Notes under the pieces: generated by a model
Seen by the model: the letters and a program-made list of their open reading frames with translations, nothing else
Told to the model about the DNA's origin: nothing
Databases searched by the model: none
Part shown: piece by piece, positions 1 through 5,253 of the stretch
Layout of the letters: every line of letters starts with the position of its first letter
How positions within the stretch are numbered: the stretch's first letter is position 1
Position numbers and translations under genes: made by a program
Assembly (NCBI GenBank): GCA_905193725.1
Contig: CAJJPW010000110.1
Span: forward strand, 1 to 7,150
Direction: 5' to 3'
From: an uncultured Eubacteriales bacterium
GTDB lineage: Bacteria > Bacillota > Clostridia > Christensenellales > Christensenellaceae
Length of the DNA: 7,150 nucleotides

Positions 1-1
1 T

Positions 2-514
2 CCTAACACTGAAGCTGCTGTTACTAACAGTGGCACCGAACAGGATGCGATTTTTGACTTCGTCATTCCCAGAGGACAGGATGGAGGTGCCCAGCCATTA
101 GAGCTCTTGACGGCATATTCTACTCCGCCACAACCTGGCACCTCAGGTGGAGCGCTCATCTTCGATCGTAATGGCACCACAGTAGGCAGCGCCATTACTC
201 ATGCCGAAAACTCTGCCGATTTCATCATTCAAGAGCTTGGGTACTATCAAGTATCATTCCATGGAACCATCGGCCCTGCTAGCGGTGTCAATTTCCCCCT
301 GTCGATTTTGATCAATTTACAGCAACAGGGCTCTGGAGTAGCTGGAACAGATGTACAGCATACTTTCCAAACTTCTTCCGATGTGAGCAATGTGGCTTTC
401 TCCCAGATCATTGAAGTGACCTCAGTGCCTAGTACGTTGGATGTTGTTGGTTCTGGCGGGAGTTTTCTCTACTCTGGTATTTCTCTCTCTATCTATAAAC
501 TAGGGAACATTTAA
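2..514 (+). CDS. C-terminal part of a collagen-like (BclA-type) surface/exosporium protein, 5' truncated by window edge
   Basis: The frame is open from the first bases of the window to TAA at 512-514, giving 170 visible residues; the true start lies upstream. The first ~30 residues contain VTNSGTEQDAIFDFVIPRG, the conserved stretch that follows Gly-X-Y collagen repeats in many clostridial collagen-like proteins. It is followed by a ~130-residue Gly/Ser/Thr/Val-rich domain beginning near PPQPGTSGGALIFDRN and ending in short beta-prone segments (FLYSGISLSIYKLGNI). That arrangement matches the C1q/TNF-like trimerising head of BclA-type glycoproteins, which sit on the spore exosporium or cell surface. 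No Gly-X-Y repeat itself lies within the window, so the collagen part is inferred. A TTG at 107 is an internal codon and not a start, because coding character continues upstream of it. A strong terminator follows 6 bases after the stop, so this gene ends its transcript. Confidence 0.8.
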   Translation, partial: PNTEAAVTNSGTEQDAIFDFVIPRGQDGGAQPLELLTAYSTPPQPGTSGGALIFDRNGTTVGSAITHAENSADFIIQELGYYQVSFHGTIGPASGVNFPLSILINLQQQGSGVAGTDVQHTFQTSSDVSNVAFSQIIEVTSVPSTLDVVGSGGSFLYSGISLSIYKLGNI

Positions 515-520
515 CCATTC

Positions 521-551
521 AAGAGGGTATTTGATCAAATACCCTCTTTTT
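521..551 (+). terminator. Rho-independent terminator, perfect 28-bp palindrome
   Basis: Positions 521-548 form a perfect inverted repeat (left arm AAGAGGGTATTTGA, centre TGATCA). The run of T at 547-551 overlaps the right arm and gives the U-tract. It sits directly after the stop of the collagen-like gene. Because the arms are perfectly symmetric and the left arm starts with A residues, it could also work weakly on the opposite strand. Confidence 0.9.
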
Positions 552-600
552 ATTTCCCTTGACACTCCTTTTCGTCTTTTTAAGTAGATTTCCCTTTTAG

Positions 601-777
601 AATTTGTCATCTGCCCCGAACATCTACCTCTCCCCTTATAAGTTGCAAGATCTCAATGCTCTGCTATTCTTCTATAACAAACTCAAAGAGGATGAGAGCA
701 CAAAGTATCGAGTGGATGAAGGCAAACTCACAGTGAAGATTCCACGTGACCTCAACCGATTATTATGCCAGCGCTAG
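601..777 (+). pseudogene. Start-less coding remnant of unknown family
   Basis: This frame is open for 58 codons between a TAG at 598-600 and a TAG at 775-777. Its composition is unlike random DNA: charged and hydrophobic residues alternate as in a real protein, for example LQDLNALLFFYNKLKEDE followed by KYRVDEGKLTVKIPRDLNR. There is no ATG, and the only candidate start (TTG at 604) has no Shine-Dalgarno in front of it, so an intact gene is unlikely. The best reading is the leftover fragment of a gene that lost its 5' end. I do not recognise the family. The same frame continues past the TAG as SSVHVPNREAANLYLY and onward to a TAA at 877-879, but that part is less convincing. It could also be a chance open frame. 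Confidence 0.35.
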
Positions 778-956
778 AGCTCAGTGCATGTTCCCAATCG
801 GGAAGCTGCAAACCTTTATCTATATGTTATATGGCCATCGCTCATTTTTTCTCCCTTTTTTAGATTAGCCATCGTCTAAATAGCTCATAAATGGAACAAA
901 TGCAGCATAAAAGCGCCTGTCTGGAAAAAGTAATTATCTATTTAGTAAAAACCTCA
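778..956. other. Intergenic stretch with nothing recognisable
   Basis: This AT-rich, pyrimidine-tract-rich DNA lies between the coding remnant and the promoter of the DUF3793-flavodoxin operon. I see no RNA gene, no strong hairpin and no convincing ribosome-binding-site-plus-start on either strand. Confidence 0.4.
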
Positions 957-1009
957 TTTTAAAAAATTTTTTTAAAAAAGTATTGACAAACATTTTCTAG
1001 TGTGATAAT
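957..1009 (+). promoter_or_regulatory. Strong sigma-A-type promoter with A/T-tract UP element
   Basis: A perfect -35 TTGACA lies at 983-988. The -10 falls at 1004-1011, read either as GATAAT (1004-1009, 15-bp spacer) or TAATTT (1006-1011, 17-bp spacer). Immediately upstream, 957-980 is an alternating run of T and A tracts, the classic arrangement of an UP element that recruits the RNA polymerase alpha subunit. The next intact gene is DUF3793 at 1219, so the transcript would have a leader of roughly 200 nt. The operator-like palindrome begins about 10 bases after the -10, where a repressor would block initiation. Confidence 0.75.
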
Positions 1010-1020
1010 TTATACATGAA

Positions 1021-1090
1021 GTTAGTTAAGGCTAACTAATACAATAATTAAGTTAGTTTTTTATTTCACCCAATGTTAGCTTACACTAAC
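1021..1090 (+). promoter_or_regulatory. Tandem DtxR/IdeR/MntR-type metal operator-like palindromes
   Basis: Two copies of GTTAG-N6-CTAAC are present at 1021-1036 and 1075-1090, with starts 54 bp apart. A lone GTTAG half-site lies between them at 1052-1056, and another lies beyond at 1119-1123. The DtxR-family consensus TTAGGTTAGCCTAACCTAA contains the same TTAG-N6-CTAA geometry, so a metal-dependent repressor is the best guess. The first copy covers the probable transcription start of the promoter at 983-1009. The downstream genes (DUF3793, flavodoxin) fit iron control. Which metal and which regulator are inferred, not seen. Confidence 0.6.
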
Positions 1091-1218
1091 TTATCGAATA
1101 CCTTTTGTGCAACAGTCAGTTAGGTTTGCGCAAGCCGTTCCTATTCACTCTTCACCATACGGTTTGCGCAGCTTCGCTGAGGGTGGCACAGCAAAGGCAA
1201 GAAAGGCGGTTTTAGATC
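1091..1218 (+). promoter_or_regulatory. Long 5' leader of the DUF3793-flavodoxin operon with possible stem-loops
   Basis: This is the transcribed region between the second operator copy and the DUF3793 start. GGTTTGCGCA occurs twice (1124-1133 and 1161-1170). CAGC/GCTG at 1169-1172 and 1176-1179 can pair around a TTC loop, and TTTGC at 1163-1167 can pair with GCAAA at 1191-1195. The ribosome binding site AAAGGCGG is at 1202-1209, nine bases before the ATG. I cannot match the leader to a known riboswitch class, and no small reading frame with its own Shine-Dalgarno stands out. Confidence 0.3.
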
Positions 1219-1791
1219 ATGAGCAAAATGTGTTCTACTAGATTTGAAGAATTGTTAATTGAGCACTGTTCTCCCACTTTGGCCAATTTAAAGCCTGCCA
1301 GCCTTTTCAATTTGGGCAAGTGCGCCCCAGAAGTTCTCCAGAACACTTTAAAAATTTGGAATCAGAAGTTAAATCCCCGCGGCATTTGGCTTAGCGCTTT
1401 TACCTGCAAGAAGGGGATGTCCCTCATCTACGTATATCGCAAAGGCACACTAGAGCAATCGTTTTCCACGCCATGTATTCAGGATTTTTTGCAAAAGTGT
1501 GGATATGAGAGCGTTTCTTTTCAAACTGCAGTAGGGCATTTAAAACACAGAGTTTCTCAAACCGGGGAATTTCCCCATGAAATTGGTGTGTTTTTAGGAT
1601 ATCCATTGGGAGATGTGAAGGGGTTCATTCAAAATTGCGGCCAAAACTGCATGTGTTCCGGCTTTTGGAAAGTGTATGAAAATCACCAGGAGACTAGCAG
1701 GTTATTCGAAAAATTTAGGCATTGTAAACGGGTGTACGCCCGATTGTTTCAGAAGGGTAAATCTGTTATGCAGCTTACAGTAGCCGCGTAA
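1219..1791 (+). CDS. DUF3793 family protein
   Basis: The protein has 190 residues, the usual size for DUF3793, a Firmicutes family of unknown biochemical function. Recognisable family features are the N-terminal FEELLIEHCSPTLANLKPASLF (given here from residue 9), the central HEIGVFLGYPLGDVKGFI starting at residue 120, and the C-terminal tail ending LTVAA. It has ten cysteines, including C140, C144 and C146 in a C-x3-C-x-C cluster just before a conserved G-F/Y-W-K-V-Y segment; this may bind metal or take part in redox chemistry, but that is inference. There is no signal peptide or membrane segment, so it is cytosolic. From memory of the family, DUF3793 genes often lie beside Feo iron-transport genes and flavodoxins in clostridia, which fits the metal-operator-like palindromes upstream and the flavodoxin 31 bases downstream. 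The start ATG follows AAAGGCGG; an ATG at 1228 is a possible alternative. Confidence 0.9.
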   Translation: MSKMCSTRFEELLIEHCSPTLANLKPASLFNLGKCAPEVLQNTLKIWNQKLNPRGIWLSAFTCKKGMSLIYVYRKGTLEQSFSTPCIQDFLQKCGYESVSFQTAVGHLKHRVSQTGEFPHEIGVFLGYPLGDVKGFIQNCGQNCMCSGFWKVYENHQETSRLFEKFRHCKRVYARLFQKGKSVMQLTVAA

Positions 1792-1809
1792 CTTAAATAT
1801 TTAAGAATC

Positions 1810-1825
1810 GAGGTAAATTACGTTG
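1810..1825 (+). promoter_or_regulatory. Shine-Dalgarno that decides the TTG start of flavodoxin
   Basis: GAGGT at 1810-1814 lies eight bases before TTG at 1823, and no in-frame ATG or GTG occurs nearby. The gap after DUF3793 also contains a perfect 14-bp AT palindrome (CTTAAATATTTAAG, 1792-1805). This has no T-tract and is unlikely to stop transcription, so the two genes should share a transcript. Confidence 0.75.
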
Positions 1826-2248
1826 AATTCAGTTGCAGTTGTATATTGGAGTGGAACAGGAAACACCCAAGCAATGGCCGAACAAATCGCCGAGCAAACA
1901 TCTGCTTCCGGAGCCAAAACATCTGTCTTTACTCCGGAGGCTTTCTCCCCAGAGATGGTAGAGCAATTTGATGTCATTGCCTTTGGCTGTCCTTCCATGG
2001 GAGCTGAGGAATTAGAGGAAAGTGAATTCGAGCCCATGTTCACCGCATGTCTTCCTAAGCTCAACGGCAAAAAAATCGCTCTGTTTGGCTCTTATGGTTG
2101 GGGAGATGGCGAATGGATGCGCACTTGGGAACAAACCTGCACACAAAACGGCGCTGTTCTCGCATGTGATAGTGTCATCTGCAATGAAATGCCAGATGCA
2201 GAAGCGTTAAAAGCGTGTACCAATTTAGCTAAATCTTTAATCTCGTGA
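1823..2248 (+). CDS. Short-chain flavodoxin
   Basis: The protein has 141 residues, the length of short-chain clostridial flavodoxins, which are cytosolic FMN electron carriers replacing ferredoxin when iron is scarce. The FMN phosphate loop SGTGNT is at residues 10-15 (VVYWSGTGNT). The first isoalloxazine-stacking loop is FGCPSMGAEELEESEFEP from residue 54. The second is FGSYGWGDGEWM at residues 88-99, with aromatic Y91 and W93. These segments closely resemble the well-studied Clostridium beijerinckii flavodoxin. Translation starts at TTG, supported by a well-placed GAGGT. It is the second gene of the operon with DUF3793, so the metal-operator-like palindromes at 1021-1090 probably control it. 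No disruption is seen and all cofactor loops are intact. Confidence 0.96.
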   Translation: MNSVAVVYWSGTGNTQAMAEQIAEQTSASGAKTSVFTPEAFSPEMVEQFDVIAFGCPSMGAEELEESEFEPMFTACLPKLNGKKIALFGSYGWGDGEWMRTWEQTCTQNGAVLACDSVICNEMPDAEALKACTNLAKSLIS

Positions 2249-2404
2249 GTCTAAGCCGTTTTTGGCGGGCACAGCCGCAAGAATTAACTACGGCAAGCAA
2301 CAAACTAACCCCCCTCTTCATTTGCATGTACATATGATCTTCCGCTTGCCGAAAACAGCTTATTCTCCATATACTTACTTCAGTCATTGCCATTTGACTT
2401 CTCT
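2249..2404. other. Structured intergenic region after flavodoxin
   Basis: No gene is visible here. An 8-bp inverted repeat CGGCAAGC (2291-2298) / GCTTGCCG (2344-2351) encloses a 45-nt loop. Just before it, 2264-2283 can form a small GCGG/CCGC hairpin and shares GGCACAGC...GCAAGAA with the DUF3793 leader (1185-1203). This could be 3' UTR structure or the remnant of another regulatory leader; there is no basis to call a named RNA. Confidence 0.3.
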
Positions 2405-2443
2405 GAAGAAGTAGATCATTTCTATCTACTTCTTCCTTTTTTT
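2405..2443 (+). terminator. Rho-independent terminator of the DUF3793-flavodoxin operon
   Basis: There is a perfect 12-bp stem, 2405-2416 paired with 2424-2435 (GAAGAAGTAGAT / ATCTACTTCTTC), with a 7-nt loop and seven T residues at 2437-2443. The T-tract lies on the right, so it acts on plus-strand transcription. It sits between the convergent ends of the flavodoxin and methyltransferase genes. On the minus strand the same hairpin lacks a following T-run and would work poorly. Confidence 0.88.
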
Positions 2444-2493
2444 ATTTTAGAATGATCTTCCGTTCTATTTTTATCGAGATTTCCCCTAATTGG

Positions 2494-3237
2494 CTAGATA
2501 TCCCTTTCATTTTTTTGCGCAGCAATGAGCAGCATCATGGGGCGGCGTAGCTCATCTCTCATCCCCGGTAGATCCATCATCTCCACTGGTGGTTGGGGTT
2601 CTACTACGTGCTTGATTGCAAAACCACATTGTATAAGCATCTCCAAATAGGTGGTAAGCGTTCTATGGTATTTTACTACATGTTCCCCTAAGAAAATGGC
2701 ATCTCGCTTCCCCTCGATAAAATAATTATCCACCGGGAAGTGAGCTATTTCCCCTTCCTCATCGTAGTACCAGTCTTGGCTTCCATAAGCAGTAAAAACA
2801 GGATGTTCTACCGAAAAGACGAAATGGCCCTCCTGCACCAGCCAGCTACTGATATTCTGTATCAGTGGTCTCAAATCCCTGACGTAGTGAAAAGCCAGCG
2901 AACTAAAGACGATGTCAAAGGTTTGATCTGTAAAACTCAAGTCTTCCATCGCTTGACATATATAGTTTATCTTCTCATGGCTGTTTTTTTGAGAAGCAAC
3001 CTTCAACATTTTTTGAGAGATATCTACCCCTAGCACTTGCTCGGCCCCTTTTTCTACGGCATACCGGGAGTGCCAACCATAGCCACAGCCCAAGTCCAGC
3101 ACTCTTTTTCCCGCAAAATCCGGGAGTATGCGCTGAAAGTCGCGCCATTCTCCCGCTCCTTTGAGCCCGTACTTTGACCTGTACATCTGGCCATATTTAT
3201 CAAAAAACTGCCTGTTATCGTATGGGTTCTCCTTCAT
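2494..3237 (-). CDS. Class I SAM-dependent methyltransferase (second of a tandem pair)
   Basis: This is a 247-248-residue Rossmann-fold methyltransferase of the Methyltransf_11/25 type. Counting from the upstream Met, SAM-binding motif I is VLDLGCGYGW at residues 47-56, the acidic end of strand beta-2 is GVDIS with D73, and post-motif region FDIVFSSLAFHYV starts at residue 108. The C-terminal half (about 140-248) should contain the substrate site. The substrate cannot be told from sequence; a small molecule is the usual guess for this group. It is clearly paralogous to the gene just upstream. Two adjacent ATGs exist, at 3240-3238 and 3237-3235. The Shine-Dalgarno AGAGGAG at 3250-3244 is three bases from the first and six from the second, so the second is preferred. 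Either start overlaps the upstream TGA, which points to translational coupling. Confidence 0.9.
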   Translation of the reverse strand: MKENPYDNRQFFDKYGQMYRSKYGLKGAGEWRDFQRILPDFAGKRVLDLGCGYGWHSRYAVEKGAEQVLGVDISQKMLKVASQKNSHEKINYICQAMEDLSFTDQTFDIVFSSLAFHYVRDLRPLIQNISSWLVQEGHFVFSVEHPVFTAYGSQDWYYDEEGEIAHFPVDNYFIEGKRDAIFLGEHVVKYHRTLTTYLEMLIQCGFAIKHVVEPQPPVEMMDLPGMRDELRRPMMLLIAAQKNERDI

Positions 3238-3250
3238 CATTCGCTCCTCT
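3235..3250 (-). promoter_or_regulatory. Shine-Dalgarno and stop-start overlap coupling the two methyltransferase genes
   Basis: AGAGGAG lies inside the last codons of the upstream methyltransferase. That gene's TGA (3239-3237) overlaps the first ATG by two bases (ATGA) and the second ATG by one base (TGATG). Ribosomes finishing the first gene can restart on the second, so the two proteins are likely made in matched amounts. Confidence 0.8.
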
Positions 3251-4016
3251 CATTTGCCTTTTCTATTTGCATGGCCATCTCCGGTTTTTTTGTCTTGATA
3301 ATGAGGAAAGTGGGTTTAATCCACTCCTTATTTAAATCCGGTTTTTCCTTCAGTGCCCAAGGCTCAGGCAGCGGCTCTACCAGATCCTCCAACACAAACC
3401 CGGTATGGGCCAGGGTGGATACGATTTCCCCCATAGGTCGGTGGTAATGGAGCACACCGTCCACAAACCAATGTCCTACACGCTTTCCGCTATGTCCGTA
3501 ATCTGAGAAGGTATACGACTGAAATTTCCCCTGTTCATCTACGTTGTGGTGTCCCTGGCAGTCCATTGTCGCAGTCACAATCGGATGCTCCTGGGAGTAG
3601 AGCAGATGCCCTCCTGGCTTCAGTAAGCGATAGATATCTTGTATGAGTTTAGTGAAATTCTCTGCATAGTGAAATGCCAATGAGCTGTAGACCAAATCAA
3701 AGTTTTGATGGATCTGTGAGAGCTGTGCCATATCCATATGATGGTATTCTACCTGAGGGTGGGCATTTTCTGCCCTGGCAATTTGGAGCATTTTTTCAGA
3801 GATGTCTATTCCAATTACCTGTTTTGCGCCACCTTGAGCAAATCCCAAACAGTTTCGGCCGTAACCACAGCCAATATCTAAGATAACCTTTCCCCTTATT
3901 TTGGGAAGCAATTTGGCCATTGCTGGCTGCTCTAATAGATCATTATAGTTTTTTCCTTCTCTGAGCTTGCTATATTCGCAAAAGAACACCTCATTGTCAA
4001 AAATATTTTGACTCAT
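3237..4016 (-). CDS. Class I SAM-dependent methyltransferase (first of a tandem pair)
   Basis: The protein has 259 residues. SAM-binding motif I is ILDIGCGYGR at residues 45-54, the beta-2 acidic residue is D71 in GIDIS, and FDLVYSSLAFHY starts at residue 106. The later VEPLPEP segment aligns with VEPQPP in the neighbouring paralogue, as do the shared CGYG, EKM/QKM, SSLAFHY and EHP blocks, so the pair arose by duplication. The C-terminal ~20 residues (KKPEMAMQIEKANERSE) are a charged tail; its last codons carry the ribosome binding site for the next gene. The start ATG at 4016 has AAAAGGAG at 4030-4023, six bases away. It sits 12 bases after the end of an interrupted small reading frame. The substrate is unknown. 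It is cytosolic, with no signal or membrane segment. Confidence 0.9.
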   Translation of the reverse strand: MSQNIFDNEVFFCEYSKLREGKNYNDLLEQPAMAKLLPKIRGKVILDIGCGYGRNCLGFAQGGAKQVIGIDISEKMLQIARAENAHPQVEYHHMDMAQLSQIHQNFDLVYSSLAFHYAENFTKLIQDIYRLLKPGGHLLYSQEHPIVTATMDCQGHHNVDEQGKFQSYTFSDYGHSGKRVGHWFVDGVLHYHRPMGEIVSTLAHTGFVLEDLVEPLPEPWALKEKPDLNKEWIKPTFLIIKTKKPEMAMQIEKANERSE

Positions 4017-4028
4017 TATTCGCTCCTT

Positions 4029-4232
4029 TTACACGATTTCGGAGATGGGCACATACCCATCATGTATCATTTTACTATCCGCAATTTTTATTAGCTCGTA
4101 ACTGAGCAGTGCATATTTTTTTATCGCGTCTTATATCATCCATCGTTCATCGAATGACTTTACCCTTTCCTCAGTTATTTCGCTATTTGTTTTCATGTGC
4201 ATCACATTTTTTGGATATACCCTGATTACCAT
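4029..4232 (-). pseudogene. Small gene of unknown family interrupted by one in-frame stop
   Basis: Reading from ATG at 4232-4230 gives 33 sense codons, a TAA at 4133-4131, then another 33 sense codons in the same frame to TAA at 4031-4029. Both halves look like real protein: the first contains SEITEERVKSFDERW and the second YALLSYELIKIADSKM and HDGYVPISEIV. Joined, they would make a ~67-residue soluble, mainly helical protein. The final TAA is 12 bases before the first methyltransferase and abuts its ribosome binding site, the spacing expected for an operon member. There is no in-frame start for the second half before a Met 13 residues from the end, so it would not be translated separately with ease. 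A weak AAAAGGG lies 12 bases before the ATG. I do not recognise the family. A point-mutation pseudogene, a sequencing error, or chance are the alternatives. Confidence 0.45.
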
Positions 4233-4293
4233 ATTCTGATAAAGCCCTTTTAGGCCTTAGCCATTCATCCCTTTTGCAATGCATAACATATCC

Positions 4294-5214
4294 CTATGCT
4301 ATTGCCTCCTCTTGCGCAATGGCGATTTGCCACAGTTGTTCCATCAGCTCCTGATAGGTATTTGGAAACTCCCCTGTATCATAGTAGTAAAGAGTTCCCT
4401 CATCTAAATAGGCGGATGCCACTGAGGGAGAATCTGTTTTCCCCTGTGTGCTGATTTCAAACTCCACCTTCCAGTTTTGGGAATCCGGAAATTCCATCTC
4501 TAGCTGGACTCCATTTCTGGCTGTGGCCTGCTGACCTACTATCGAATAGCCGGTAAACTTCTTAAGCGCTGTTTTGATCTGTTCTAGCTGCTCTGCTCCT
4601 AAGTCCACCCATTGCTGATCGTAAATCTCCGCGCTGCCGTCGTCGACGTGCTTCCCTGCCGTAATGTCCGATAGACGAGCCTTCATTTGAAAAGCCCGGC
4701 CCATGTCATCACCCACGGTGCTGATCTCAAAATAGGTCATCGTATCGCTCTTGGGATCGTTGATGGTAATTCCCATGCGATCCATATACTCTACGCCTAT
4801 GGTGTCAGAGTAGCTCTCGTAAGAAGCCTCTCCATTTTGGTAAGTAATCTCGTAGTAACGATCTCCCTGTTCTTCTCCCTTAAGGCATAGTGTAGCCACA
4901 TCTCCTTCCCAGGATAGAGTGTAGTTGGCATCTGACGCCTGCTTCCCATCGTTGGAAAGCGCCGTCTCCACCAGCAGTTCGTCCTCCACATAGATATAAA
5001 TGCCCTGGGATCCAAAGGGCCAAGCAGGGCTTTGGTCTTTATCCACACGCAACGTAAAGCTTCCTGAGGGAGATTCTTCTGTAAACCAAACCACATGGGG
5101 CTCTAGGCCACCGCTGAACAATTGGTTGAGCAGAAAAAGCCCCAATGCCGCAAGCAGGATCACTCCCCCCACGACGCTGAGCACAATAATCCACACTTTT
5201 TTCTTTTTGGTCAT
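4294..5214 (-). CDS. Membrane-anchored extracytoplasmic protein of unknown function
   Basis: The protein has 306 residues from the preferred ATG. A lysine-rich N-terminus (MTKKKK) precedes a single hydrophobic segment at about residues 7-30 (VWIIVLSVVGGVILLAALGL), then a long acidic, Tyr/Gly/Ser-rich portion with no further membrane span, so most of it should face outside the cell. Near residue 45 the pattern SPSGSFTLRV resembles the SPDGKYTL-type opening of secreted beta-rich domains such as those in DUF5412-like proteins; this is weak similarity by eye. No catalytic motif, lipobox or sortase signal is seen. GTG at 5223 opens the same frame, but it falls inside the Shine-Dalgarno, so ATG at 5214 is favoured. 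It lies 39 bases after the editing-protein gene, probably on the same transcript. Confidence 0.75.
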   Translation of the reverse strand: MTKKKKVWIIVLSVVGGVILLAALGLFLLNQLFSGGLEPHVVWFTEESPSGSFTLRVDKDQSPAWPFGSQGIYIYVEDELLVETALSNDGKQASDANYTLSWEGDVATLCLKGEEQGDRYYEITYQNGEASYESYSDTIGVEYMDRMGITINDPKSDTMTYFEISTVGDDMGRAFQMKARLSDITAGKHVDDGSAEIYDQQWVDLGAEQLEQIKTALKKFTGYSIVGQQATARNGVQLEMEFPDSQNWKVEFEISTQGKTDSPSVASAYLDEGTLYYYDTGEFPNTYQELMEQLWQIAIAQEEAIA

Positions 5215-5226
5215 GTGTATCACCTC
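5212..5226 (-). promoter_or_regulatory. Shine-Dalgarno that decides the ATG start of the membrane-anchored protein
   Basis: On the minus strand GAGGTG occupies 5226-5221, followed by six bases and ATG at 5214-5212. The upstream GTG at 5223-5221 is part of this Shine-Dalgarno and so is unlikely to be the initiator. Confidence 0.75.
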
Positions 5227-5253
5227 ACTGCCAAAAGCCGTCCATGCCCTTTT

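Noticed and set aside
1091..1218. Known riboswitch or T-box in the DUF3793 leader
   Set aside because: I could not find the conserved core of any class I know, nor a terminator/antiterminator pair.
1792..1805. CTTAAATATTTAAG palindrome as a terminator or operator between DUF3793 and flavodoxin
   Set aside because: It is pure A/T apart from its ends, with no T-tract and no match to the operators upstream; flavodoxin has no separate promoter here.
1801..2070. Antisense open frame opposite flavodoxin
   Set aside because: It is a mirror of the flavodoxin coding sequence with no ribosome binding site or recognisable product.
2405..2443. Bidirectional terminator also serving the methyltransferase operon
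   Set aside because: On the minus strand the hairpin is not followed by a T-run, so only plus-strand termination is supported.
4017..4293. Separate promoter for the methyltransferase pair
   Set aside because: No -35/-10 pair with proper spacing stood out on the minus strand; read-through from 5776-5804 is the simpler account.
4797..5096. Alternative minus-strand frame inside the membrane-anchored protein gene
   Set aside because: It is Trp/Arg-rich and unlike a natural protein, with no Shine-Dalgarno, and lies wholly within a better gene.
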